This document shows positions 1-10,929 of a DNA stretch of 64,000 bases, piece after piece (position 1 is the stretch's first letter; each line of letters starts with the position of its first letter). The stretch is taken from positions 25,215,594 through 25,279,593 of the forward strand of contig CM055881.1 of assembly GCA_029582165.1 (NCBI GenBank), in the 5' to 3' direction. Under the pieces are notes generated by a model. The model did not search any database. It saw nothing but the letters and a program-made list of their open reading frames with translations, and was not told where the DNA came from. The translations under genes were made by a program, and so were the position numbers. The DNA is from Portulaca oleracea. Its lineage: Eukaryota > Streptophyta > Magnoliopsida > Caryophyllales > Portulacaceae.

Positions 1-1467
1 TCATAAATAAAGATTCTAATATCTAATAAAAATTCAGTCTGAACTCAATTAAATAGTCAAACTTTAGACTAACTTTCAATGAGTACATGCAAGATTCTAA
101 TGAGAGCGACAAACATTAAGCAAATACTGTAATGCATGTCCATAGTTTTACATAAACAACATTACCTTTTAAGAATCAGTATAAACTCATAATTAACATG
201 GATATTAGTTCTCCATATGAAATTGATGGTTTTTTCCTAACTAGCTTGTCCTCTTGAATTTCTCTTCGACATTTACATCATCAACATCATTCAAAGTTCT
301 CGTTTTTGAATCATAAGTTGAGTTGGGACTCACATAAGAGGAGATGAAAACCAAGGTTTGTCAGGATCGAAGATAGTGGCGCATGAATATGTCTTCCGGT
401 GTGCATGGGCATGCAGTTTACGGGAGTAAAGGGATCTCGTAGTTTGAGACGGCACGAGCATGCCAGGGAAGCGCACAATTGTGCAACCCCATCCCAGTTG
501 TAGGGCACGATCGTGACACCCTTTAGCACATTCATACTGATTATTGAGGAGTTCAGGATTCTAGAGGATATCGATTACTGCACTGTGCGACCTACTAAGC
601 ATGATTGTATCGTATGACACCATCCCAGTTCAAACACAAAATTCAGATCCTTCTTTCTTATTTGGGTTTTCTTACTCCTCATGTATTTTCTTTAACTACC
701 CCTCTCCCTTATTTGATGTAATGACACACTAAATCCAGACCCTTGATGTGTTTTATTTAGGCTCATCTTGGCCCTTGATTTGAGGATTCCTAGGGATTTG
801 CCCTAACCCTAGCCTTAATTATAACCTTTGGCTTGAGAATAATGAATGAAAACTTGGTATTTTTGAGACAATCTCAAAAACCCTCTCTCAATTTTTATCC
901 TTTTAGTGGTGATTGAATCACTTCCCTTTACAAATCATTTAGTGTTTCTTTAGAATGATTTGGGTGAGAAGTTGGAATTGATTGAAGGATTTTTGGTGGG
1001 TGAGCCCTTTTTGTAAGGCATTGATCTTTCCTAGTTCACTTGGGTGAGGATTTTTTATAAATGATCGTATCATTTTATTCTTCTTGACAGGGGCAGATCC
1101 CCATTTATGCTAAGGGTGTTCACGGACACCCCAAGCTCCAAAAAAGATTTAAGATATCTATTATATTTTAGGAGGTTATTGAATATTTATGTCAAGTGGG
1201 TACCCTAGAAAAAACCGAAAAAATATTAATAAGGATGTCCAATTCAACACAACATTCCAACTATCCAAAATATTATTAAGTGGATACTGCTGATTTCGTA
1301 GTCTAATGCGCTACTGCTTCTTGATTTCCTTGTTGCAAGTTTAGTCTTGGGGTTGATTTTATTGGTGGAATACATATTCATCTGTTTTGGGGTTAGTTTT
1401 TAGATGTTTAAAGGGTCAATGGTGGGGCTTGAGTATATGTTTGTAAGCAGTGCTTTTGGGGTCTTGT
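1..1467. other. Intergenic, no gene recognised
   Basis: No credible coding frame, RNA gene or bounded mobile element was found. The sequence is AT-rich. A stretch around 800-1090 has the texture of a retroelement leader (TAACCCTA words followed by T-rich tracts), but I see no matching terminal repeat. Confidence 0.6.
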
Positions 1468-2380
1468 GTTCGAGTCTAAAATAAATAAAGACAAGAAATT
1501 GAGAAACAAATTAATTTGTATTAATATTCGAATGTATGCGGGTACAATCTCTGTATTAAATACAATAAAGTAGTCTCTGATTCGATCTCCTGAAACTTGG
1601 GTGCCGAGGGCGCAGATGCTTGATCTCGATCTCGAACGTAGGTTTAGCTAAAGAATTCTTGCAGTAGTTCTTGAACTGAAAGTCTTGAGCGTATATCCTT
1701 GCTTGGTAGCTGAAGGTCCTTAGCAGTAGTTCTTCAGGTTCTTAGACGCGAGGGATTAAGTGCTTGGTCTCGATCAATGAACCGGACGAAGAAGATGATT
1801 GTAGTCCTTGATGTGAAGAACAGAAGTTTTGTTGAACTAGCAGGCGTTGGTCTTTGGCGCTTGATAGCTAGATGTCGCTTGTAGTTCGATCTTTTGAAGG
1901 CTTTGCAAGTCTTACCGAAGAACTCTGTAGCAGTTCTTGATCTTGACGCGGTAGGGCTTGGAGACTCGTTCTTGAGCTTGAGCTTTTGCAGACTTCGATC
2001 CTTGGCGCTTGGTAGCTGGAGGCTGCTGGCAGTTTGATTTTTTGGAGTACAAAATGTCGAATGCCGCTAGGGGTAGACTGTAGGGTGTCTGGAAAATGAG
2101 GGAGATGACCCCTATTTATAGGTTCTGGAAGCCTAGGGTTGCCTAGGGTTTGAGTCGGCTTTGGGCTTGGGCCCAAATTAATTAATTATCCCTTTATTTA
2201 AAAGAAATAATTACTTTTTCTGCATCATAATTGATACGTGTCAAGACGTTATTGTCCATTATACATTTCCATTTAAAATTTAATTGAATGGACCGCCGTA
2301 ATTAAATTTACACGTGGCGGATAATAATTGACCGAATAAATTTATTTATTTTCCCCGTGTCATCTTCTGATTTATCGACA
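1468..2380 (-). repeat. 3' LTR of the 1.5-8.25 kb retrotransposon
   Basis: Near-identical over most of its length to 7332-8252, sharing landmarks such as TCGAGTCTAAAATAAATAAA and CGAATGTATGCGGGTACAAT. It begins (minus strand) TGTCGATAAATC at 2380. The far end near 1468 lacks the TTTACA terminus seen in the other copy. A minus-strand TATAAATA box lies at 2113-2120, matching 7988-7995 in the other LTR; it is the likely core promoter. Confidence 0.78.
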
Positions 2381-2414
2381 AATTTTTGCCTCCAACAAAT
2401 GCCCCCTTCGAGAG
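2381..2414 (-). promoter_or_regulatory. Candidate polypurine tract
   Basis: On the minus strand a purine-rich run containing GAAGGGGGCA and TTGGAGGCAAAAATT lies immediately before the TG that opens the 3' LTR. This is where an LTR retrotransposon places its plus-strand primer. Confidence 0.45.
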
Positions 2415-3649
2415 TCAGCCGCGGATACAAATTTTTAGGTGTTTAAAGCGGTTAAGTCTTGAACATTCTATGAACTGACTTATGTCTGGAACAATTTCTC
2501 TTCCTATAGTCAAATGACTACTTGATGGTCTACCTTTGGTCCACCCTTTTCAATCATATTTGTGCCTCCAAAAATAAATAAAATAAAAATGTTGAATTAA
2601 ATGTCCAAAAGTGCTAACGTTTACTATTTCTACGTAATTCAACATTTAAATAATATTTTCTTTTCCTTTTCCCTTGTTCCCTTTTCTCTTTTTTTGTAAT
2701 ATATTACACATAGCATAGGATATCCAGAGTCCAACTTCTACAAAACTTCCTCATCCACATAGTCTGGTAACTGAAACAATTTACAGCCAAATTTTTAATT
2801 AGGTAGGCTTCTTGAAGTCGAAGATGGAGTAGGACTCTGAGACTTTAACCAATCAGTCACTATATAAAGGATCCTCCATACTTGCATCTTACCATCAGAC
2901 TTTGCTCATTCGACATATTTGACTTTTGAATGAAAGAAACCTCCATTGATGCTATTGTCTGAGTTCTTGATTGAAGCTTTCAATCTTCGTGTTCAGTTTT
3001 TTTTTCTTTTTTTGCTTGCTTTTTTTTCTTCTTTTTTTGAAGCTATTATTTGGGTCCTAGTAGGAAATTGATCTGCACCCAACCTTTTTCTCCCTTTTTG
3101 TGTCTTATGGAAAGGTAGCGAATTTACCTTGCTGATGAACTTCGACAAAGTTTTAAGATCAAATTTGTCCTCAATGACTTTTGAATCTGACTTCTATCTC
3201 CTTTTTGTGTTCGTCCTACATTGTTGTTAGTGCCATGCTCTTTTTTTTTGTTTTATCTGTTGATGCAATCAAACCCAAAAACAAATCCTTTCAGTTTTCC
3301 TTTATTTTTCTTTCACTTGGCGAGCCCACTGATTTGAATGGACACATGCCTTTGCCATAGAATTTGATTACTTTTTACGTATTCTTCCTTTTTTTAACAC
3401 ACAAAAACAAAATAAAAAAAACAATCATATCAAAGAATCACATGAATGATATACATGGCTTTTGCTTTTTTTTTCCTTTTTTTTATAAATTGGATAAAGA
3501 AAACAATAATGTGTATAAATTAGACACACCTTTGCTGACTTTGTTTTTTTTTCTTTTTTTTTTTGCTACAGGAAGCTGAGATTAATTGACATCGTCTACT
3601 TGAAGTTGTCCTTTGTCATCGTCAGTGTCTTGTTTACTCCTCAGCGTGC

Positions 3650-4260
3650 TGACGTAGAATAGTCCTAGACTATTCTCTTCAGGACTGTCTGGATTGATAG
3701 AGTCGTCATCGTGTTTACTCCTCGGGGACGTTCTAATGTATTAGACATCTTTGAGGTGTCTCTTTTTCAGAACTGTCCTGGGTCGACGGAGTCAGCACCT
3801 CGCCGCAAGTGGAATAATCCTCAACTGATTGACGTAGAGTTGTCCTAGACAACTTTCTCAAAAATGGCAGTACGGTTTGGGTCGACGGAGTCATCACCTT
3901 ACCTTAGCTCACTCCCCTGGGTACTGACGTAGAGTTCTCCTAGACAACTCTCTCAAAAACGTCAATATAGCCAAGGTCGACTGGGTCATCACTTTACTTT
4001 AGATGGAGAACTCCGTTGGCTACTGGCGTAGAGTTGTCATAGACAACTCTCTCAGAAACGTCAGTATAGCCAGGGTCGACTAGGTCATTGCCTCGCCAGA
4101 AGTGGAATACTCCTTAGCTTACTGACGTAGAGTTGTCCAAGACAACTCTTTCAAAAACGGCAGTAGAGTTTGGGTAGACAGAGTCGTCGCTCCACCTCAA
4201 CTTCTGTGGATTACTCCTCCTGTAATTTTTGTCTTCTACGTGCTATGAAGAGCGGACTTG
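3650..4260. repeat. ~98 bp tandem repeat with conserved 21-base palindrome
   Basis: The landmark GTCGAC (or GTAGAC) recurs at 3782, 3881, 3976, 4075 and 4174, spacing 95-99 bases. Each unit also has a GACGTAG-flanked palindrome with 9-base arms around a 3-base centre: 3656-3676, 3836-3856, 3931-3951, 4030-4050 and 4129-4149. Four units use the arm AGAGTTGTC or a one-base variant. The first uses AGAATAGTC, with the opposite arm changed to match. The array lies in the retrotransposon interior and codes for nothing recognisable. Confidence 0.8.
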
Positions 4261-6052
4261 AATTTTGTGTCGAGCTGAAGATCAGCGATTGATAGAAAGG
4301 ACACCGCCAGCTGGCTTGCCCCAAAAAATTGACCTGAGCGAGACGTCGATGTCACCAGCTTGAAAGAGTCTACCACTTAGCCAAAGGAGTGCGCCGCTCA
4401 TTTGAAGGACAATGAAGTCGTCTTGGAGCAGAATTCAGTCGACACTACTAGGATGCCCCCACATTGTATGCTTGAAGCAAGTTGTCAACCAGCCTGTGTA
4501 TTTCATTGACGGTGCTGACTTGAAGCAGACTACTGACATGAGGATCTTAGCATGCCAGAGCGTGACTTGAAAGGCTATAATTTTGTTGACTTAGAAGTCG
4601 GTCCATTTCTTTCACTTTTGACTTGAGAGTCTTCACCGTGATGATGTAGAAGTCCCTAACCTTGTCGACTTTGGAGTCTTACATGTGTGGCCTATTGAAT
4701 TTACCGACTCAACATACTCTCTTATTGACTTGTGAGTCTTTACTTGTCCTGACTTAGGAATCTTGCATCCAGTTTACTTGTGAGTCATTAAATTTTTTTG
4801 GCGTATGAGTCATTCTTTTTGATTTGGGAGTCGTGAACTCATGAATCTTTTGCGGGGAGTGACTTGTGAGTCTTTTCTTTGTTGACCTAGGAGTAATTAA
4901 TTCTCTTCACCTTAAAATTTGGTTTTGACGACTTGGAAGTCTTCAATTTTTGCTGACTTGGAAGTTGGTGGGTTTGATGACTTAAGAGCCTGGAAGTTTG
5001 TTGACTTGCGAACCTTGAAGTTTGTTGACTTGCGAACCTTGAAGTTTGTTGACTTGGAAGTCACAAATTGTGAGTCATTTCATGTTGTTGATTTGAATTC
5101 CTTTGACTTAAGTCTTTCATTTTATCGACTCGAGGGGTCATGAGACTTTGTCAATGCAAGAGTTTGGCTGACTTGGAAGTTTTTGTCTTGTTGTTGACTT
5201 CGAAGTCAAGGGACTTGGTGACTTAAAAGTCTTGAAGTTTGTTGATTTGAAAGTCTTGAATTTTCGCTGATTTGGAAGTGTTTAATTTTTGTTAACTTGG
5301 AAATCGTTGAATTTAGCGACTTGAGAGTCTTGAAATTTGTTGACTTGAGTATCTTGAATTTTTGCTTACTTGCGAATCTTGAAGATTGCTGACTTGGAAG
5401 TCATTTTCTTTTATTTTTCTTAACTTTTGAGTCTTTCATTTTGTTGATTTGAATTTGGATAACTTATAAGTCTTTCATTTTGTTGATTTAAATTTGGATG
5501 ACTTGTGAGTCTTTGGCTTGAAAATTTTGAATTTCGACTTGGGAGTCTGTAACTTTGGTAACTTGAGAGTTTGACTTGAAAGCCTTGGGCTTAGACTTTT
5601 ACGAGTCTTTCATGATGATGACTTGGAAGTCTTGGATTTTGACTTGAGAGTCTTTAATTTTGGTGACTTGCCTTTTTCTTGAAAGTTTGGGATTTGGACT
5701 TATAAGTCTTTGGTGTTGATGACTTGGAAGTCTTGGATTTTGACTTGGGAATTTTTAATTTTTAGGATGACCTAGAAGTCTTGAATTTTGACTTGTGAGT
5801 CTTTTTTTTTTTTTGTGGATGACTTAGGCCCTATTCTTTTTTGCGGTTAGCAAACTGCGGTGCCACAGCATACCGCAGTTTGCCACAACCCACCACAAAA
5901 TACTATTCTACCACAATTTACCACAACCCACTACAAATTACTTTTTCCAATTACTTTTTCACAATTACCAATACAATATTTATATATATATATTTCAACT
6001 CACTTTTGCACAATTACCAATACAATATTTATCATCCAAAAACAATACAATA

Positions 6053-6286
6053 CTCCCTCCGTTTTTTTTAATTGTCACCTAGGTAATTGTGTTAAAAACT
6101 TTGACCGCTAATATCTTGATTCGTATAATGATTCATCATACAAAATTGATGTCGTTAGATTCGTTATAAAAAATACTATTAGAAAAGTATAATATCGTAG
6201 ATCTTTATAAAAGTATTATGTGCGAAATTGTTGATTAAAGACGGACCTCCAAAAGTGTGAAAGACTGATAAAAAAAACGGAGGGAG
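6053..6286. mobile_element. Stowaway MITE nested in the Tourist element
   Basis: The termini are CTCCCTCCGTTTTTTTTAAT and its complement-like partner ending AAAACGGAGGGAG, flanked by TA at 6051-6052 and 6287-6288. Length is 234 bp. Stowaway elements belong to the Tc1/mariner group and duplicate TA. A truncated relative lies at 34329-34388. Confidence 0.85.
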
Positions 6287-6334
6287 TATTTCAACTCACT
6301 TTTTCCAATTACTTTTTCACAATTACCAATACAA

Positions 6335-6337
<3 letters not shown>

Positions 6338-6379
<42 letters not shown>

Positions 6380-6401
6380 ATATATATATATATATATATA
6401 C
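6338..6401. repeat. (TA)n microsatellite
   Basis: Almost uninterrupted TA dinucleotides inside the Tourist element. The TATATA tract after CAATATT near 5970-5990 is a shorter counterpart. Confidence 0.9.
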
Positions 6402-6466
6402 AAAAAAAACCCACCACAACATACCAATAACCCGCCACAATTATACCACAACCCGCCACAATGTCA

Positions 6467-7099
6467 TCACACCATACCGCGCCATACCGCAGAATACCGC
6501 ATAAAAGAACAAGGCCTTAGAAGTCTTAAATTTTTTACTTGTGAGTCTTGATGTGGATGACTTGGAAGTCTTGAATTTTTGAGTTGTGAGTCTTTATGTG
6601 GATGATTTGGAAGTCTTGAATTTTTTACTAGGAAAGTCTTCAGAATTTGTTGACCTTTTTTTTTATGTGAACAGTTTAGGCTCTTATTTGGGAGCTTCTC
6701 AATTTTCTTCATCAACTTTGCAATCTACTTACTTTACCCGTCGATTCTTTTGTCTTTCTTTTCGCTTTCCTTAGTAAACATTCTCAACGTAGCCTCTAGC
6801 TTGGCGATCTTTTCTTCCATATTAACAGCTCCAATTGTCATAACTGCCATGACGAAGGTACGAGTAGATTCAATCTCTGCTTGCGAGAAGATAGATTCTT
6901 CTTCAGAGATTTCGGGAGAATTTTCACTGGAGTATTCGTGGTCTTGAAAGCCCTCAAATTGGAAGAGTCCAAGAGGTGTAGTCTGCTTTGAGCCGAAGGT
7001 AATCGTAGCTGGCTTCCAAGAGCGAGGAGCCCTTTGCGTTTCCCATAGTGTGATGGAGTCGATAGTTGGATTCTTCAGTAATTGAGTTGGTGCATTCAC
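6467..7099 (-). pseudogene. Gag-like remnant of the 1.5-8.25 kb retrotransposon
   Basis: A minus-strand frame from 7099 is open for ~120 residues. It ends in a charged, coiled-coil-like stretch (MEEKIAKLEATLRMF, then KKDKRIDG) that resembles the N-terminal gag region of plant Ty3-type elements. The same frame continues past two stops near 6735 (TAA and TAG) into IAKLMKKIEKLPNK before running into the palindrome array. There is no CCHC zinc knuckle and no downstream pol. The family link is an inference from composition and position just inside the 5' LTR. Confidence 0.4.
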
Positions 7100-7310
7100 C
7101 GCTGGTTTTTCTAGCTCTGTAGAAATAGCAGCGGTGACAATTACAATCCTTCAAACCGTTGCTCTGCTTGATGTGATACATGTAATTGTTGACCCCTGGG
7201 ATGAAGCTTTAGTCATCCTCCTTGTTGAGAGTCGAGAGACAACTTTCTAGGGTGTCATCGCGTAGCTTGAGTCGAAGATTTCTTGGAGAAGGAGATGAGA
7301 GGCAGAGATG

Positions 7311-7331
7311 TCTCATCGGGCGTGCCAAATT
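7311..7331 (-). other. Candidate primer-binding region
   Basis: Immediately after the 5' LTR end (minus strand) comes AATTTGGCACGCCCGATGAG. TTGGCACGCCC-type sequences are familiar at this position in plant LTR retrotransposons. I did not assign the priming tRNA. Confidence 0.4.
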
Positions 7332-8252
7332 TGTAAACACAAATTTCGAGTCTAAAATAAATAAAGACAGGAAATTGAGAAACAAATTAATTTGTTTTAA
7401 TATTCGAATGTATGCGGGTACAATCTTTGTATTAAATACAATAAAGTAGCCTCTGATTCGATCTCCTGAAACTTGGGTGCCGAGGGCGCAAACGCTTGAT
7501 CTCGATCTTGAACGCAGATTTAGCTAAAGAATTTTTGCAGTAGTTCTTGAACTGAAAGTCTCGAGCGTAGATCCTTGCTTGGTAGCTGAAGGTCTTTAGC
7601 AGTAGTTCTTCAGGTTCTTAGACGTGAGGGCTTGAATGCTTGGTCTCGATCGATGAACCGGACGAAGAAGATTATTACAGTCCTTGATGTGAAGAACAGA
7701 AGTTATTAAACTAGCAGGCGTTGGTCTTTGGCGCTTGATAGCTGGAGGTCGCTTGTATTTCGATCTTCTTAAGACTTTGCAGGTCTTGTCGAAGAACTCT
7801 GTAGCAGTTCTTGATCTTGATGCAGTAGAGGCTTGGAGACTCGATCTTGAGCTTGAGCTTTTGTAGACTTCGATCCTTGACGCTTAGTAGCTGGAGGCTG
7901 CTGGCAGTTTGATCTTCTAGAGTGCAGAATGTCGAATGCCGCCAGGGGTAGACTCTAGGGTGTCTGGATAATGAGGGAGAGGACCCCTATTTATAGGTTC
8001 TGAAGGCATAGGGTTGGATAGGGTTTGAGTCGGCTTTGGGCTTGGGTCCAAATTAATTAATTATCCCTTTATTGAAAAGAAATAATTACTATTTTTGCAT
8101 CATAATTGACACATGTCACGATGTTATTGGCCATTATATATTTCTATTTAAATTTAATTGAATGGACCCGTAATTAAATTTACACGTGGCGGATAATAAT
8201 TGACCGAATAAATTTATTTATTTTCCACGTGTCATCTTCTGATTTGTCGACA
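7332..8252 (-). repeat. 5' LTR of the 1.5-8.25 kb retrotransposon
   Basis: A 921 bp direct-repeat partner of 1468-2380. It starts TGTCGACAAATC and ends TGTTTACA on the minus strand, so both termini fit the TG...CA rule. The TATA box TATAAATA is at 7988-7995 (minus). CACGTGTC and CACGTGGC near the start are ACGT-core words of the kind plant bZIP factors bind; their role here is unknown. Confidence 0.8.
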
Positions 8253-10450
8253 AAATCTCCTGCATGTGTATTCGAAAAATCACCTCTTTTGTAAACACTA
8301 TGACACAAATACACTAAATCTTATAAAATATTTGCAGTATAAGTCTATATCCAAATACTATTCTTTACATAGGGCACATGATATTTATATATTCACTATT
8401 TAGAGGACCCTAATCTAATGATTTGATCATTATTACCTTGTCATCGTAAAATGAAATTAAATGCACCAAAGAATGACTTTATTATTATATATGTCGTACT
8501 ATTTCAGATGCTAACACAGTAGTTCCTTTCTTCATAAATTGCCATTTCAAACTACGTACATAATTATTATGCAAACTTTTAATCATTCCAATCTTCTTCT
8601 TTTACACCACCTCTCTCTCTCTTCTCTCTTCTCTCTTCTCTCTTCTCTCTTCTCTCTTCTCACCTTGTTGTGAAGTTATGAGAGATGAGGAGGAGGAAAT
8701 GGCAGAGCAGAATGGCGATCTGCGAAGGAAGCGCAAATAATGAATGAGAAAATGCAATAAATTAAAGGGTGGCTGAAACTGAGATTGAAACTGAGGATGA
8801 GAGTACAAAATAATATCAACTTTCCACATTGCATGGGATTGCGTTACATATTATGTGTTTAAAGTCGAGCAGTAATAAGTTCACAAGATATCAGAGTACT
8901 TTACTGCGCAATGCATGCATATATATCTTTACATTTTATTTCACTTCTACACTTTCTTTCTTTCTTTTTCATACATAAGTTTACTTTTTTTACGCTGTCT
9001 TATGACATATTTGATGGTGGAGTGTGGATGACAAAATTATGATACAAATGCTAATATTGTACTGTGTTATTTATGCCATTTGTAAACCTTACGTAAACTT
9101 ACATGCACCAACCTGTAGTCGCCAGCACCAACTTACATTCACCTGCACCAACCTACACCAACTTGCATCGACTTGCACCCAATCAGAAAATCAATTCTCC
9201 CAACAAATATTAACTTTTAAAAACATTAATTTTATCTCAATAAGCATATTTTCATACGCTTTACAAAATTAAAATATTCATCTAAATTTTTAAATTAAAA
9301 ATAAATTTATATATTATGAAAAATTGAATGGGTGGATTAGAAAATTAATTAATTTAATATATTCTTATCAATTGTGGATGGAAGAAAAGAACCAGATATT
9401 TATTGCGTCAGCCTCTAAGGGACGGTAACAATGTCATTTCTATTGAAACAGTAGTGATTTAAATTTAAAATTCATTTTTTTTACATTTGATTTTTACCTT
9501 GGTCTACTTTTGAGTTAGTCATTCTTCTATCAAACTAATGGAAAGTTGTTATGAGAAAAAAATAATTAAAAACTATTGTAAAGTTAAGTTAATCTATTAA
9601 TTAATTGTAAAATCTTGAGCAATTTGTTAGGACTTGTTAACGCATGTGAGGTAAATAATTATCTACATCAATTGTTTTTTTTTCTTGGTATTGTTTAGTT
9701 ATCTTTTATGTACAGCATTTGTTGGACTTTTCAAACACAATGGTACATAAATATAAAAGTTGGTAATAATAATAATAATAATATATATATATATATATAT
9801 AATATTAGTTAATATCGTAATAACAACGTCATCAACAAGTCCCTAATTAAACTACAATTACTTATGATTTGAAATAAAATGGAATAACTTAGACTCACAT
9901 TATCTCACCTACATTTACATTATCCAACCTACACAAACTTACACCTACCTGCATCAATTAATGTGTGCCTCCCTGCACCAACCTTCACTTACCTTCACCA
10001 ACCTGCATTCATCAATGAACTGCACATTTTCTACTGCTCGAAAGAACAGGCCCTTATTGGGTGTTTGGCATGGGTGTTGTATATGATGAGTATGAGATGA
10101 AGGATGATGGAAGAACAAGTAAGGTAGGGGATAATATTTTAATTGAGTTAACTATATTTTAATTCTCTCTCCTGCATGCATACTCCAAAATTTGGAGTAT
10201 GATCAGGTGAAGTATCCCGAGGTTTATGCTCCTCCCTTGTTGCCTAAGCCAAGAGGGTAGCGCATAATAGCACCCGAGAGGATGTTTAGGTTGCCTAAGA
10301 CCCGAGAAGCCCCAAGCTGTTGTTGGTCGTCCTATGGATTGGCCTCGAGCCCCTTTGAGTGGAGCGCTCACCAACCCCAAGGGCTTTTGATCGTCCATTT
10401 CCCGAGGCTGGTTGGTTGTTTGTCATCAAGGAAGGGAAATAAACAACTTT
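8253..10450. other. Intergenic, no gene recognised
   Basis: No supported gene. It contains a CTCTT microsatellite (8614-8661), a TA tract near 9780-9802, and two patches rich in CACCAACCTGCA-like words (9100-9185 and 9900-10015) that look like one degraded repeat. An AAGAACAGGCCCTTA end near 10043-10056 resembles a Tourist terminus, but no left partner was found. Confidence 0.55.
8614..8661. repeat. (CTCTT)n microsatellite
   Basis: Repeats of CTCTT and CTCTCTT on the + strand. They create a false Arg/Glu-rich frame on the minus strand. Confidence 0.9.
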
Positions 10451-10464
10451 GTAAACATTTCAAG

Positions 10465-10905
10465 GGTGTCACGGACGTGACATCCAGCGTCACGCCCGTG
10501 ACAGGCCTCATACTTCAAGACAACTGTAGGCTAGTCGAGCGTCGTGCCCGCGATGGACGTCGTGACCGCGACATGAAGTCGTCATAATTGGGACGACATA
10601 GTCACGGCTGTGACATGCATGACCCCTGAAATTTTGGAGCTCAGTAGCACATCGCGCTCGCAACCCCGCGTTTGGAGAATTCTTGGATCGAAAATCGCCT
10701 AGGGTCACAACCACGACATCTAGCGTCACAGGCACGACCATGAGCACCCTTTTGTCTTGGTTCCAACCCTTCTGCTGAAGCTTTGTCCAGAATTCCACCG
10801 AGCATCGTTGCGCGTCGCGCCCGTGACGACTAGCATCGCGACCGTGGCGCTCCTAGAAATTTCACCTGTCACGGCTGTGACATCCCTATCACGCCCTCGA
10901 CGACT
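10465..10905. repeat. Cluster of GTCACG-NN-CGTGAC palindromes
   Basis: About a dozen 14-base words with 6-base arms and a 2-base centre. Perfect copies lie at 10468-10481 and 10489-10502, and a near-perfect one at 10868-10881. Others are degenerate (GTCGTGCCCGCGAT, GTCGCGCCCGTGAC, ATCGCGACCGTGGC). The block is far richer in CG dinucleotides than its surroundings. Frames on both strands here have no recognisable domain. A second cluster of the same word lies at 58300-58745. Confidence 0.75.
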
Positions 10906-10929
10906 TTGCACTATTGGGAATTTGAGGTT

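Larger units (their letters stand above)
5827..6516. mobile_element. Tourist-like (PIF/Harbinger) MITE
   Basis: The ends are inverted: GGCCCTATTCTTTTTTGCGG on the left and the complement of GGCCTTGTTCTTTTATGCGG on the right. They are flanked by TTA on both sides (5824-5826 and 6517-6519), the 3 bp duplication typical of this superfamily. Length is 690 bp including a nested Stowaway element and a TA microsatellite. The internal CCACAACCCACCAC / ACCGC words recur near both ends. Confidence 0.75.
4560..6640. repeat. Degenerate array of GACTTNNAAGTC palindromes
   Basis: Dozens of copies of GACTTGGAAGTC and relatives (GACTTGTGAGTC, GACTTAAAAGTC) are joined by TTGAATTTT-type spacers, giving an irregular period of about 20-35 bases. 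Exact copies include 4930-4941, 5391-5402, 5620-5631 and 5721-5732. The word has 5-base arms around 2 bases. The array is split by the Tourist element at 5827-6516 and resumes afterwards. Its apparent reading frames are simply translated repeat. Confidence 0.8.
1468..8252 (-). mobile_element. Non-autonomous LTR retrotransposon with palindrome-array interior
   Basis: Two ~0.92 kb direct repeats (1468-2380 and 7332-8252) flank about 4.95 kb. Read on the minus strand, the 8252-side copy begins TGTCGACAAATC and ends TGTTTACA, and is followed by a GGCACGCCCGATGAGAC-type primer-binding region. The copy at 2380 is preceded by a purine-rich GAAGGGGGCA tract. Element polarity is therefore minus, with the 5' LTR at the high coordinates. 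The only coding remnant is a gag-like frame near the 5' LTR (6467-7099); no protease, reverse transcriptase or integrase motif is visible. The interior is dominated by a ~98 bp tandem array and a long array of GACTTNNAAGTC words. Two nested MITEs lie inside. The outer end near 1468 is eroded and no target duplication could be matched. Confidence 0.75.

Noticed and set aside
4919..5143. A + strand frame with repeated KFVDLRTL
   Set aside because: It is the GACTTNNAAGTC array translated; there is no codon-level conservation or domain.
10282..10911. Overlapping frames over the palindrome cluster as host genes
   Set aside because: Stop-free stretches result from GC-rich repeats; frames on opposite strands overlap and none has a known domain.
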